This document shows, piece after piece, positions 1-12,576 of a stretch of 64,000 nt of DNA. This stretch comes from Myrica gale (Eukaryota > Streptophyta > Magnoliopsida > Fagales > Myricaceae), in the NCBI GenBank assembly GCA_963930655.1, contig OZ005620.1, positions 5,905,001 through 5,969,000 on the forward strand, in the 5' to 3' direction. The notes beneath the pieces are model-generated. The model did not search any database. It was not told where the DNA came from and was given only the letters and a program-made list of their open reading frames with translations. Position 1 is the first letter of the stretch. The number at the start of each line of letters is the position of its first letter. Made by a program: the position numbers and the translations under genes.

Positions 1-951
1 TGAAAAAGACGACGTTAATAGAGTAGAGGAACTTGAGCTTTGTTAGGTATCATGATTTATCGTCGGGTAATTGCTGTTCTCTCTATTGTTTGGGAAGTTT
101 TTTTTTTAATTTTTTGGTGTGTGATTTGGGAAGTATTTTGATTGGCCAGCCCTTTCTGTGAACGCGTATGATCACTATAATGGTTTTATAAGATCGAATC
201 GTAATTGGTAATTTTGATCAGATTTTGGGAGTCAATTCTGATAGCTCTTACGACTCGTGTCATATTATTGTCTAGGCCCTCTAGGAGCCTTCTGAAATAC
301 TCGCTATCACCAGACAAATTATAAGGGGCCCAGCCACCCAAAAAACGACAGGGCTTTGTAAAATCCTTGAGTCTTTAGAGAGGCAATGAACCTACGTTTA
401 GAGAGTTTATAATTTAGGCATCATCAGCTGACTTTCAAAAGCCATTCTTGAACCACTGCACCAGCCCCACCCACCCACTCAAAAGGCGACAGAGAAGACA
501 ATGGGCAAGCGAGGAAATTTCAGAGTCCCGACGTCAAGAAATTCATTATAGCAGCACAATATGAACAGTGTGGTGAAATGGACAGCAGAAAACAAGAACG
601 AAAATTTCTAGGACTGATATTACATTTATAAATGATCGCAATATATCATACACTGAAGTACACCGAGGTTTAGATAATAAATGAAGTTCCAATCCCCCAC
701 TAGTACACAATCCAGGAAATGCTTTCCTGACTTAGAGCTTCAGCCTAGATAACTGCAGCTCCACAGACTGAGCTTTTCTGTGGTGGCTTCCACCCCGACC
801 CTCATTACACTATCAGAGGACATTCATTTGTTGTGCTGCATTCAAGATGTGCTTGTATTTCACGCTATCCCCAGCTCTTCACCAGTAACTGATTTCCATA
901 AGCCAGAAACTGGGACAAGAGGCATAGAACATCTGTGTGGAAATGAGAAAC
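1..951. other. Left flank and APC8 3' UTR region
   Basis: I see no coding gene here. The right-hand part, roughly 600-951, lies directly downstream of the APC8 stop codon on the minus strand and probably holds its 3' UTR. Short open frames in this stretch show no recognisable protein. Confidence 0.5.
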
Positions 952-3900
952 TCAGGGGGGAAAGTGCTCAACATCCATCGCAGGGAAACTCGACTGTGCT
1001 GTTCTCATTCCTCGAAGTAGACTCTTTGCTGTTTCCTTCTCCTGCAATCAAAGGGCAATGAAGTGCACTAATAAATATCCAAAACTTTGTAAGATGGGTT
1101 AATTTTCCATGGAAGCCGTAGACAGAAGAAAAAAAAGTAACAAAAAACTCACTGGGCCAGTATAATCCAGAAGACGGGTACAATACGCCTCCGCTTCCTC
1201 AAATCTCTTCTGGGCTTTGTAGTATGTAGCAAGATAAAGCAGCGCTTCTACCATATTTGGTCCTTCCCTCTCTTCAGCTTCCATTCTCTCCAAATCCTTT
1301 TTGTAGTAAAATGATGCCTCTTCAGGACGCCCAAGTTCACAATGTAATTTTGCTAGTTGGTGTAGAGCAATCGCTTCCCTGTCATTACAATTTGCTGCTC
1401 TTCTATAACACTTAATTGCCTCCTCAAGCATGCGAAGCTGATCAGTTTCATAACATTGGGCCATTGCAATCCACAACCGAGAATCACTTGGCTGCAAGAA
1501 TACAGATTTCCGGAAGTAATGGAGAGCATAGAATGGCATGCCCATCATCTCATAAGTTTGACCTAATCCATACCATGCTCGATAATCACACTGATTTATA
1601 TCTACAGCCCGTCGATAAGCATCAACAGCAGCTGGAATATTTTTCATCTCCACAAACTCATGACCCATAAGTGTCCAAGCTGATAAATATTTTTTGTTCA
1701 GTTTGAGTGCCCTTCTAAAATACATAACTGACTTCTCATGCTGCCCCTTTAAACTGTAGTAATTCCCAATAATGCAACAAGATTCAGGCCTGTATTTATC
1801 AGTCATAAATACTCTATGGGCAAGGTAACTCAGTGCAGAGAAACATTCTTTTGCATAGAGCACATTTGAATACATATCCATTTCTTCAACCCGATAAGGA
1901 TCATTTCTAAGAAGTTCTTCAAATATTTCTTCAACTTGTTCAAATTCCCTTAAGCTATACCGAGCTTTTGCAATTTGAGCCTGGATGTAATTACTAAAAG
2001 CAAAAGTTCCAAGTAGATGTTCATATTTTGCTAAAGATTCATTGTGCATCCTAAGTTCTTGGTAGGCACTGGCAAGAAAGAAGTCCTTCATCCAATGGTA
2101 ATTGAGATTGAGGATGTTCAAGGTGTCAATTGTAGCACACAAAGACTGCAGCTCCGACCATGCATTCCAGTTCCAAGGGTAGCTATTAACAGACTCGACA
2201 AGAACTGTGCGAGCAAGATTCTCGCTGCCTTTCTCTTTGAGTACAAGACCATACAAGTATAATCCAAAAGGATCAATTGTTCCATTCTTACGAAGGGTTG
2301 ATAATTCAAGTTCCAAAGAGACCAGTTCGCAGTTGACAGTGTCACTCTTACCTAAGGGTCCCTCAAGTTCTATCATCTCTTCTTCTTTCCGCTTTTCTCC
2401 AGCCTTCATGAAACAATCAAACAACAGTTTCATTATTAGGAGGTATGGAACATGTCTGAGATTGAATGGAACATATGACCTTCAAATAGAAATATAATGT
2501 CAGCCATACGAGACCATGAATGGATTAAAATAAGCCCCCCAAAAAAATTGCCTCGTGAGTATTGATGTTCTATAGTTTTCCTTCACTTTTGGTACACAAT
2601 TCTTTTCAGTCTTTGTTTCAGCCAGTACAACACCATATCTTATCCAAAGGAAATCCTGAAACCTTATAACATAACATATTCAAGGGCATCTAGTTGTTCC
2701 TTTCTAATCTACTTTTTCCCATTGAGATTTCACAGATAAATTTCAAAAAGGAAGCCTCACTTCTGGTCGACATTTCTCCATACAAAAAGAAGGCATGCAT
2801 AAACCTTAATTCTTTCTTGCTGGCTAAGTTCAACTCTTACATGTTACATGATATTTTTAAAAAAAAAACAAAGTTTTGAAAAAACCATGTTTCCAGACTA
2901 AGTGTTCACCATTCTATCATACTGAATTAACCATTTTTCCCTTAACAATCAAATTGAATCCTTCATCATTTATCTCCTACAATCAATAAAGAACATACAG
3001 ATAAAACAAGTCTTATTCCTACCAAATCAAAAACCAAATCTCACATATTCATATGGAGACCTAACACAAAACAACAGATAACCAATATGAATTATATAAT
3101 CCCAGAAGAGAATCAAACAAACCAGATAAAGAGCATAACAACGCAAGAAGACAGATTTCTTTCCAGTTTGGTCTCGAAGCACATGAGCAGCCCTCCTGTA
3201 CTCCCGGCAGTCAAAGTAAGACTTGGCTAGAAGGTAAAAGTCCCCATCCACCATATCGTCCTCCTCCATGACTGGAGTGGACACATATGACACACCAGCA
3301 ATCGGCGTTGTTGTGACCTCATTTGTGCGGAATCTCCGGCAAATGCTTGAGCTTCCTCGCTGGAATCTGGTGTTTGCAGGTGTGAACTTTGCTGGGTCTT
3401 GCTCGATGCCCAACAACTGTTCTGCTGCCCTGCATATATAAATGTGCGTCAAAATCCACTGGCAACAAAAAAAACTATTGGCGATTAAGGAAAAAAGAGG
3501 AAGAGCTAAAGTGAGACGAAAACTAAACAGGATGGCAATATAATTCTGTCCAACAAGATTTTTACACCAATTTTGGCCGGGAAAAGAAAATTCTGCACTG
3601 AATAAATTATGACTTAGCCCAGTTCGAGCTTCTGGACAGGGTTATAAATTCTCATACTAGATTCCTTTTGCCCAAGTTGCTTCGTCACCGAATGGAGCAT
3701 CGAGACCGTAAAATTAACACTCACTATAGATAAAAACACGGAAATTCAAACAAGAAGAAGATTATTTAAATAAATCAAACGAATTTTAAAGGTTTCAGAT
3801 CCACCATTCAGGCTTGCTCCATTGGAATCCTGGAAGTACTTATGTTGCCTACAGAAGCTAAAAATCAAGGCAAAAGAAAAAGTTCTTGCTTCCAAAGGTA

Positions 3901-4091
3901 GCAAAAGCACTTGTCGAAATTTTAGTAAACCAATCAGTTCCGAGTGAGAAAGAAAGGAGGGACCGAGATTGGAGTTTACGGCTTTAGGGTTTTGGAGTTG
4001 AGTACCATTTGGAGGCGGAGTAAAGGCCACGATCACTGAGCTGATGAATCGCAGTCCGGAGTTCAGTTCTGCAACTCTCTTTCGAATTCAT
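952..4091 (-). CDS. APC8: Anaphase-promoting complex subunit 8 (CDC23 homologue)
   Basis: TPR scaffold subunit of the anaphase-promoting complex/cyclosome, the nuclear E3 ubiquitin ligase that targets cyclins and securin. I read four exons: complement(join(952..1041,1153..2403,3123..3429,4006..4091)), all GT-AG, giving 577 aa, close to the length I recall for Arabidopsis APC8. Exon 1 encodes the conserved N-terminus (ATG at 4091, ESCRTELRTAIHQLSDR). Exon 2 carries the LLAKSYFDCREYRRAAHVL segment. Exon 3 holds the TPR array, with signatures such as SVNSYPWNWNAW, NDPYRVEEMDMYSN, ALKLNKKYLSAWTLMGHEF and RAWYGLGQTYEMMGMPFYAL. Exon 4 ends in MDVEHFPP. No frameshift or internal stop was seen. The gene starts 240 bp from the divergent PPR gene. 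Only exon edges are uncertain. Confidence 0.95.
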
Positions 4092-4331
4092 GGATCCCTC
4101 TCTCCCTGTCACTTAATTGCTCCCTCTCTTCTTCATAAACTGCCTTCTAGAAAAGCAAACTCTGCTCGCCTCTAATGTGCGCCGGGTGTCGTGGTCGCAC
4201 TGCGCGACCCGCGTCCCAGGTTTTTAAAAAATGACTCGAGGGCTTCGCTTTACTCACTCTTCGGTAGTAGGCCGGGCCTAGACAACGAGATGACAACAAC
4301 GTAAGCCCATATTCTGTTAAAGCCCAATTAA
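4092..4331. promoter_or_regulatory. Shared divergent promoter, APC8 / OTP43-like
   Basis: Only 240 bp separate the APC8 start codon (minus strand) from the start codon of the OTP43-like gene (plus strand), so both promoters and 5' UTRs must overlap here. I saw no clear TATA box. The role is inferred from spacing alone. Confidence 0.5.
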
Positions 4332-5729
4332 ATGGCATTATGGAAGTTTTTGGCTGGAGAGAAAACCAGGGGAAATGTCACTGCTTCTCCGTCGAAATTC
4401 TCCAGCACTCTCTCCTTTTTCCAAATCAATCCTCCTAAGCCTCCATATGTACTCCCGGTCCACTTCCTCACTACCGCAACACCACCTCCACAAGATACCT
4501 CCTTAGCCAAAGTCATCCTCAGCTCCGACCCCCGAACCCTAAGACAAACCTTAGAGGACCCAACTATACTATGGACGTCAGACCTGGTCGACAGGGTCCT
4601 CAAGTGGCTCTGGAACCACGGACCCAAAGCCTTACACTTCTTCAAAATCCTAGACCACCACCGCGCCTTCGCTCACTCCTCCTCTTCCTTCGACCTCGCC
4701 ATCGACATCGGAGCCCGCATGCGCGACTACAAGGCCGTCTGGACCCTCGTGGCCCGGGCCAGGCCCAAAAACCATTGCCATCATCCCCGAGAGGTACGCC
4801 GCCGCTGGAAAACCCGATAGAGCTGTCAAACTCTTATTGTCGATGCACGAGCACGGTTGTTTTCAGGACTTGAATTCGTTCAATACGCTTCTTGATGTTT
4901 TGTGTAAGTCGAAACGCGTAGAAATGGCTTATAATTTGTTCAAGGTTCTAAAGGGTAGGTTTAAGGCTGATACTGTTAGTTATAATATAATTGCAAATGG
5001 GTGGTGTTTGATTAAGCGGACGCCCAAGGCATTGGAGGTGTTGAAGGAGATGGTGGAGAGGGGATTGGAGCCAAGTTTAACTACGTATAATACAATGCTT
5101 AAAGGGTATTTTAGAGCTGGTCAGATTAAGGAAGCTTGGGAATTCTTTTTGCAAATGAAGTAGAGGAAATGTGGGCTGGATGTCGTTACGTACACTACGG
5201 TGGTTCATGGCTTTGGTTGCACGGGTGAGATTAAGAGAGCTAGAAGGGTTTTCGATGAGATGGTTGCAGAGGGTGTGCTTCCTTCGGTCTCAACGTACAA
5301 CGCTCTGATTCAGGTTTTGTGTAAGAAGGATAGTGTGGAAAATGCAATTTTGGTGTTTGAGGAGATGGTGAGGAAGGGCTATGTGCCTAATTATACGACT
5401 TATAATGTGGTAATTAGAGGATTATGTCATGCAGGTCAAATGGATAGGGCTTTGAGGTTTATGGAAAGAATGAAGGATGATGATGAATGTGAGCCGAATG
5501 TTCAGACTTACAATATTGTAATCCGTTACTTTTGTGATGCTGGAGAGATAGAGAAGGGGTTGGATGTGTTTCAGAAGATGGCTAGCGGAGATGGCTTGCC
5601 AAATTTGGATACATATAATATTTTGATAAGTGCAATGGGCTTCTTCTAACTGGTAATCAAGGTTTTGCGAAAGAGATTTTGCGATTGCAGAGCAAATGCG
5701 GCCATCTTCCTCGGCATATCAAATTGTGA
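4332..5729 (+). pseudogene. OTP43-like mitochondrial PPR gene, broken
   Basis: P-class pentatricopeptide-repeat protein resembling Arabidopsis OTP43, which is needed for nad1 intron 1 trans-splicing in mitochondria. The reading frame starts at 4332 (MALWKFLAGEK) and is intronless. It is broken three times. Near 4760 the frame is lost with an apparent short deletion; the lost frame resumes as TIAIIPERYAAAGKPDRAVK. At 5161 an in-frame TAG follows WEFFLQMK, where a Lys codon is expected. Near 5635 a second frameshift/deletion occurs before the conserved tail GNQGFAKEILRLQSK, which ends at TGA 5727-5729. In between, typical PPR motifs remain, such as VVTYTTVVHGFG and SVSTYNALIQVLCKKD. Sequencing error could explain one lesion, less plausibly all three. 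If the function is essential, an intact copy should exist elsewhere. Confidence 0.85.
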
Positions 5730-7120
5730 AGAGTATTGGCATTTAAATTGGCTTTTGAATCCTTTGGTTTGCACTCTTAACTCCCCGATTCTGGAACCAT
5801 CCCAGGATATTCTGATAGGCTTCAAGTCATAGATGATGGCGTTTGTCACTATTCTCTTCTCTAAGAGTTTTGGAGGATGTGCTGCTCCTTTGCACTTAGA
5901 CAGCGACAGTGCCTGTGTTTGCAAGATGTCTCCACCCTAGAATTTATGTTATGTAAGGTGTGGCTGAGGAGTTTGTTGGGAAAAATTAAAGGTTCTTGAA
6001 AAGTAGAAAACCAACCTTAGCCCTCTGCTGCTGACAAATACCTTCTGCGTGTGAGAGCATTTGATACAGGACAAGAGGCGTTCATGGTTACTGGATTTGA
6101 CAAGATTCAAAGTTGCTTTGCTCATCCTTCCTACTGCTATTTCATGTTCTTGCAACATGGTTACTGTCAGTTCACCTGTTTATTCGTCTGCACGTAATTG
6201 CGGGAATAAGAAGGAAGATTCACGAACTGTTCAGTGATAATAAAAGTTTACTTAGCAGAGGGTGCCTCCACTATCACATTCCCTCGCGGGATTTGCCACC
6301 AATTTATGCAATCAATTGAAGGGTCGGACGTAGTGATATCCATAAGCTTTTGATTGATTTATGGTACTGTGATTCCTCTCAGAGCTTCTCAGAATCATGT
6401 TTATTTGTTCCATTGTCTTGGGGAGTTCCCAAACATATATATGGGGCAATCTTGATTCTTGGTTGCAGCTGAGATGGATGGTCATGGCATCCTCAAGAAG
6501 AAAAAGAATTTAGGAAGGCTGCCATTGTCCCTCTCAAGATCTCAAGAAGGTGTAATTAGGGGGTTTTGCGGTCGTATCAGTGATGTCGAAGCCATTACAA
6601 AATAAGAAATTAACAGATGCAAGGGCTCCATCATTGCAGCAGCTTCAAGAGAAACAAACTACTGTATTTCTGACATTACTCCTATATGCATACCAATATA
6701 ACTCCTCAATTTTTTTTTTACATATTAATACAACTTAATAATTTTTATAATATCACTTAAACATTCACACTATCCTTAAAATTCTTAAATTTTTTTCAAA
6801 ACAAACGTGATGGAAGGGCTTCGACCTGGTGCAGGCCAGCTCTTTGGGCAACGTTTTATTTCACGACCAGCCCAGCAAGCTACGCGCTATAACAAATGAC
6901 GGCAAACCCGGTAATTTTCAAGACGTTTACGCTGGCGCTTCAGAGGAATTAAAATTCCCGCTTATTTAAACTTTCGAAAGTAGAAATCATCCCTCCCTGG
7001 CTCACTACACTCTTGGCCTTGGGATCGAAAAGCTCGTGCATTTTGAAATTCCTTCGCTCCAATTATCCAACCGCTTATTCAACCTTTTAAAACAGATCCG
7101 CAGATTCCGCACCAACATCA
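5730..7120. other. Spacer between OTP43-like pseudogene and DEL1
   Basis: No gene was recognised. The left part is probably the former 3' UTR of the PPR gene. The stretch around 6700-6790 is AT-rich. The last 200 bp form the DEL1 promoter and 5' UTR. Confidence 0.5.
6954..6961 (+). promoter_or_regulatory. E2F-like site upstream of DEL1
   Basis: ATTCCCGC matches seven of eight positions of the E2F consensus TTTCCCGC, 160 bp upstream of the DEL1 start codon. Arabidopsis DEL1 is known to be controlled by E2F factors, so the position is sensible. A short motif can occur by chance. Confidence 0.3.
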
Positions 7121-9916
7121 ATGGCCTCCCATTCCTCTTTTTCAGCTCTACCGGGTGATCCCTCGTCGCGGCATCACAACTATAGCCGAAAGCAAAAGTC
7201 CCTCGGCCTTCTGTGCTCCAAGTACTCCTCCTCACTCTCCTATCTACGTGCTCCATCTTTAAGATGTCTTTCCTTTTCTTTATTTTCTTTCTTTATAGTT
7301 CAATTTGTTTCTTGCAGTTTCTTGGACTTGTACGATAGAGACGACGTCCGGTCTTTCGGGCTTGACGATGCCGCTCAACGATTAGGTCTTGATCTGATTA
7401 CAAACTATTAATAACTGCAATATATCCCATTTGCGACCTTTCTGGATCTGATGGATTTTGGATTTTCAGGGGTCGAGAGGCGAAGGATATACGACATAGT
7501 AAATGTCTTGGAGAGTGTGGGGGTGGGATTATTCACCTTTAATCTCCATAAATTCCAGTTCTTTTTTTTCTTAACAGTATGCTTGTGTACTCCCATTTCG
7601 AGTTATGTATTAAGTATTAGCCTTTAATAGCTATTTGGTTTTATTATTTAGGTTCTTGCTAGGAAGGCAAAGAACCAATATAACTGGAAAGGGTTTGCAG
7701 CAATCCCTAAGGCTTTAGAGGAGCTCAAGGTACTTTCTTTTCTGATTACGTATCACGGTCGTAAGTGGGTTTTTGCCCTTCAATTTTTTTTTTCAAAAAC
7801 AACAAATCGCATTCGTTTCGGTGGGTAAAAGACATCACCGAAATGTTCAGTAATATATTATATGTAATATATTACTAATCCTGCGTTCTGATGCTGTGAT
7901 AGGAAGAGGGCTTGAATATCAATACCTTCGACAGCAACGACTATGCAAAAGTAGGTGAATAATCGGGTTTATGGAATTTCTCCTATTGAAGTTTTTTTTA
8001 AAATAATAAATGCTATAGGCATTTTTTTTTTATAGATGATGCTTGTATTTGAATCAAGTGAAAAGAGTAACGATTTTAATGATGTAAATGATTAATTTGA
8101 CGGAGATATATTATTTTATCATTATTTTATTTAAACAAAAATTTTAGGAGCAAATTCCATTTTTTTCGGGAACAGGTCTCCGATGATGATGACGAAGATG
8201 AAAGATACTCAAATCCGACTACTGGAAGTCAGAATGACAAGTCAAACCCTAGCGCTATTGTTAAAGCCTTGACTAAAGGTGTTCCGTCTTCATAGTTTTT
8301 TTTCTTTTAGTTCTTGGGTTATGCTACTATTTGTTTTACGATTACAATAGTTGTGGATATTAAAATGAAGAAAATACAAAATATTTTCAGGAAAAACTAA
8401 ACAATGTAACCTTGAAAATTTTTCCCTTCCTTGGGTCACTTTGTAGACTTTTCTTTAAGGGAATGTGAATTGAAGTCTTCCTTTTATGTGTCTAATTATG
8501 TGTGCAAACGCTTCATTATTAAGAGATGATAGGAGAAGAATCTCGAAATAAAAGTTGAATGGGATTTGATATTCTCTAACTGTGCTTATATGGTTCTTCG
8601 CAGATAATAGGCGGGAAAAATCTCTTGCACTTCTTACACAGAATTTTGTCAAGCTCTTTGTCTGCTCCACTGTGAGTGGAAATGCTATCCTACTTTTATA
8701 ATTTTGTCAGTAATTTGCATTTTAACCTGTTAGTATGACGTTTTCAAATAATTTTGTAGGTAGAATTAATGTCGCTTGACGATGCTGCGAGGTTATTGCT
8801 CGGGGATGGACATGATTCCTCAATGAGAAGTAATAATTTGTTTGCTTCCTCTATTTTTATCTATTGTCTGAAATGAAGCTGAACTGTTTAACTAACAGAA
8901 CTTTGATATTGAAACTTTGCAGCAAAAGTAAGACGATTATATGATATTGCAAACGTGTTGTCTTCAATGAAACTCATTGAGAAGGTAAAAAGTTTGGGCA
9001 AATATTATGTTTCTCTCTTGTTGAACTGAACTAAGTTTGCCCCTATTACAGTCATTTGCTCATCTTCCAAAACCTTGTTGAATGATATGCAGACCCATAC
9101 ACCAGAAACAAGGAAGCCTGCCTTTAGGTGGTTAGGGTGTAGAGGGAATGCTGATAATGGGGCTGCTTCAAATGATTCTAGGAAAAGAATGTTTGGAAAT
9201 GATGTCACAAACATCAGTTTTAAGAGGAACAAAGTTGATGCTTCATTTGATGGAAATTTAAGCGGGGATCTGAAAGTACAGAAAGAACTGAAATATGAGA
9301 GGTTGAAAGATGAGGTTGATAGAAGGAATTCGGATCTTGAATCAAAACAGATCTGCAAGACCTACCAATTCGGACCTTTTGCTCCTACGAGTATGTCCAA
9401 AGTTGGTCCACCTGAGAATAATGGTGCAAAGCGAGTTCATGAATGGGAAAGTCTGGCCTCTACTTATAGACCTGAGTATCAAAACGAAGGTATCATTTCA
9501 TACTCTATTGCAGTTTGGTGAAACACCACTTATAGGCTCAGACCGATTGTAATTAGCTCTCCATGCGAAATGGGTTTTCAATAAGTCACCAAGTAAAATG
9601 TTGGGCTAGGCCGCTAGAAGTAAACTCTACAGGTGACTCATATTCTCTATATTGTGTTCTGGATCTTTGTACTAGTTTATCTGTCCTTAGAAATCTGTCT
9701 AGTGTAACATACAAAATGGATGGTTTCTCCTCTGTTTTGTTTTCTTTTTTTTCATATTCTTAGGCCTTTTTTTTCCTTGAGTTGTTGCCACGAGATGTAC
9801 TAATGCAAACCCGCTTTACCATTGCAGCCATGAAGGATCTGTTCTCCCACTACGTGGAAGCATGGAAAACATGGTACTCTGAACTCGCGGGGAAGAAATC
9901 AGTACAAAATTCCTGA
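7121..9916 (+). CDS. DEL1: Atypical E2F repressor DEL1/E2Fe
   Basis: DP-E2F-like transcription factor that binds E2F sites as a monomer and represses endocycle onset and other targets in the nucleus. Eleven exons: join(7121..7221,7318..7385,7470..7522,7652..7729,7903..7950,8176..8278,8604..8671,8760..8829,8923..8984,9093..9489,9828..9916); all junctions are GT-AG and the phases close to give 378 aa. Two winged-helix DNA-binding domains are present. The first runs from SRHHNYSRKQKSLGLLCSN through ERRRIYDIVNVLESV (about residues 18-85). The second runs from DNRREKSLALLTQNFVKLF (residue 151) through TKVRRLYDIANVLSSM (residue 197). There is no dimerisation or transactivation domain, as expected for DEL proteins. 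The C-terminus keeps TYQFGPFAP and MKDLFSHYVEAWKTWYSEL. It is convergent with the GMPPA gene, and its 3' half is repeatedly copied downstream. Confidence 0.95.
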
Positions 9917-10216
9917 TACAAAGAAATCCTTTTGTTCAGGCTTCCTGGTATCCGACATTCTTGGCCTCTAACTCTAATCCTTATCCACATTCTACAGTTG
10001 GGCATCTCGCATTCGACTGTCACTATGAATCAAACGAACCTTAAATTTGTCACATTCGTTAGCCCAGGGTGGGTTGCAGAGTTCTACAGCATTGATTCAA
10101 GTAGAATTCTGTTTCGAAAAATATCATTGATTACCAAGAATAACCATACAGTTTGCATCCTTGAGGTGCTAAGAAAAATTGCAAACTTTGTCCCATCGGC
10201 TTTAAACTGATCATCC
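9917..10216 (+). other. DEL1 3' UTR / flank
   Basis: Follows the DEL1 stop. The segment 10101-10216 recurs almost unchanged at about 17973-18092, downstream of DEL1 fragment 3, which marks it as part of the duplicated unit. No coding content was seen. Confidence 0.55.
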
Positions 10217-10562
10217 ATTGAGTATTGTAACCCCAAGTTTTGAATTGTATTCTCCAGCGGCCTGTCATCAGTCGACCAAAAGTTAGATCGATTAATGATT
10301 TGTTTTCCACTTTTCTCATCTATGAAGTGGGAGCCTGAATGGTAACAGATTCAAATCCTATGATGAAAAGGCCAAGCCATGAGGAGATCTGTCACATTAA
10401 AATATTATTTTCCTGATGCCATCATGTGTAGGTTGCAATTATTGAACTATTCCTGTGGTGCTGACACGACTGATCCTTCAATTATTGAACCATGTTTGTG
10501 CTAAGACAGAATCGAACCACATTAACTTAGGGGTCACACTCACTAAACTCTTTAGAGTTTGG
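10217..10562 (-). pseudogene. Partial copy of GMPPA exon 14 and flanking intron
   Basis: Nearly identical to 18778-19113 in the intact GMPPA gene. It contains the exon that encodes [13 protein letters not shown] and the intron upstream of it. It is fused directly to the DEL1 3' flank at about 10216/10217 and lacks the final GMPPA exon. A further short piece of the same gene (intron around 19170-19212) recurs at 10741-10797. Confidence 0.8.
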
Positions 10563-11511
10563 ATGGTTATCTTATGTAATTTCTTATTCAAATTGTACAA
10601 TGTAATCTAGAGAGGTTGATTAAGCAAGTGGATTCTATTATAGGACTCATATGCATATTAAATGATGTGAGGTCTACTTGCTTGGTCTATTTATCTCCGA
10701 TTTGTATTGTACAATCTAAGCAAGAAATTACAGAGTATCATAGTTCTTTAATTCACAACCTCATATGATTAGATGATATAAAACAACATTCTAATTGTTA
10801 ACCTTTCCTTTTTCATTTCCTCGAGGCAAACCCTCTAGGAGCTAACTAAAACTGAATAGACTTATTCATAGTTTTAGTCATTTTATCAATTGATTTAATT
10901 ATTTATAAATAGGCTTATAGTTTCCAATTACAATCGTGTATCTTCCGTAATCTATCTGCCTAAGTCATTTAAAAATCTTGTCTCTGCCTTCTATTAATAT
11001 TAAGAATTTCAGGCCACATGACAAAGAGTTTTCCTTTTTGCTTGCATAGGAAAAATTCTCCCATTTCTGTTTAACTAACGTGCACACGTTCTAACAGTTA
11101 AAATTACCTTAAGACAATTTTAAATCCATAACAATCCTAATTTGGGGTGCTTCATTGTTAGGAGAATAGAGAATAGAGAAGAATAGTCCGATTTAGTCTT
11201 GAGATCATAGGCTTTTGTTAGGAGAATAGAGAAAAAAAAATAGTCCTAGATGGTTTCTGGTACGAGAAAAGAGAAAAAATAATCATAGTAAAAAAATAAC
11301 TTAATATTTTCTTCCTGATACGTCTCAATTTTTGCTTTGACTATTTTTTTTTTCGTTTACTCTTGTTTTCCGGCCCTACCAAACACATTCTTTGAAAATA
11401 TTTTCAACGGAAACAAACACAGCCTGAATGGAATTTCATTGCTTTGACGGTTCAGATCCGTTGCTACGAAGCTCTAGAGATAGAGCATAATTATGGGTCT
11501 TTGATGACTCG
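10563..11511. other. Non-coding spacer with small GMPPA scraps
   Basis: No gene was recognised. Position 11099-11156 matches GMPPA intron 9 (about 20779-20832). The near-repeat GGAGAATAGAGAA occurs at about 11160 and 11220. The rest is AT-rich sequence without assignable content. Confidence 0.5.
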
Positions 11512-12011
11512 ATGTAACCTTGAAACATTTTCCCTTCCTTGGGTCACTTGGTAGACTTTTGTTCAAGGGAATGTGAATTGAAGTCTTCCTTTATGTGTCG
11601 AAGCGCTTCATTATTAAGAGATGATAGGAGAAAAATCTCGAAATAAAAGTTGAATGGGATTTGATATTCTCGAACTGTGCTTCTCTGGTTCTTCGCAGAT
11701 AATAGGCGATTTAATGATATTGCAAACGTGTTGTCTTCAATGAAACTCATCGAGAAGGTAAAAGTTTGGGCAAATGTTTATAGCATTTCTCTTTTGTTGA
11801 ACTGAACTAAGTTTGCCCCTATTACAGTCATTTGCTCATCTTCCAATACCTTAGTTGAATGATATGCAGACCCATACAACACAAACCAGGAAGCCTGCAT
11901 TTAGGTGTTAAGGATGGAGAGGGAATGCTGATAATGGGGCTGCTTCAAATGATTCTAGGAAAAGAATGTTTGGAAATGATGTCACAAACATCAGTTTTAA
12001 GGGGAACAAAG

Positions 12012-12375
12012 TTTTTTTTCTTTCTTTTTCTAAGCAAATACTTCATTAAAACTAACAAAACGCCAAAGCACAGAAAACCAGTTCGGGAAAACAACTTATC
12101 AGTGAGTATTCATAGGATCATCAGCTGATAAAACCGACTGAGGCAAGGCTGCTGCATCTAAAAAATAAAAAACACATAAACTAGAGACCCAGGCAGCAAG
12201 ATGATGAGCCGCAGAATTTAGTTTCCTTGGGATCCAGATTAACCTCCAACCTTCATGCCTTCCCAGCACTTCACGAATCAGATTAGCTAGGAACACCAGA
12301 GGGCTCTCCACGAGGAACTCAGTCTCATTCACAATCTTACAAGAGTTCAAAGAGTTGCTTTCAATAATCACCCCT
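12012..12375 (-). mobile_element. 5'-truncated LINE, RNase H 3' end
   Basis: On the minus strand this encodes the end of a reverse transcriptase-associated RNase H domain (IIESNSLN at the start, then IWIPRKLNSAAHHLAAW), then a short 3' UTR ending in GCTTAGAAAAAGAAAGAAAAAAAA-type A-rich sequence. The insert splits DEL1 exon 10 within fragment 2. A clean target duplication was not found; only GTT is shared at the edges. Confidence 0.7.
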
Positions 12376-12422
12376 TGGTTGACTCTTCATTTGATGGAAA
12401 TTTAAGTAGAGGCCAGACTCTC

Positions 12423-12576
12423 TTTGCACCGTTTTACTCAGGGGGACCAACTTTGGACATACTGGAAGTTGCAAAAGGTCCGAATTCGTACCCTGTGCTC
12501 CTACCAATTCAGACCTTTTGCTCCTACCAGTATGTCCAAAGTTGTTCCACTTTCACCTGAGAATAATGGTGCAAAA
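12423..12576. repeat. Foldback made of inverted DEL1 exon 10 pieces
   Basis: The left arm 12423-12488 is the reverse complement of the right arm 12504-12576, with mismatches. Both derive from DEL1 exon 10 around the segment encoding FGPFAPTSMSKVGPP. The loop is about 15 bases. A transcript would form a long, imperfect hairpin with homology to DEL1 mRNA. Confidence 0.75.

Noticed and set aside
780..1061. 93-aa open frame on the plus strand
   Set aside because: It is antisense to the last exon of APC8 and has no recognisable protein features.
4328..4645. 105-aa minus-strand open frame opposite the PPR gene
   Set aside because: It mirrors the PPR coding sequence, whose translation matches a known family.
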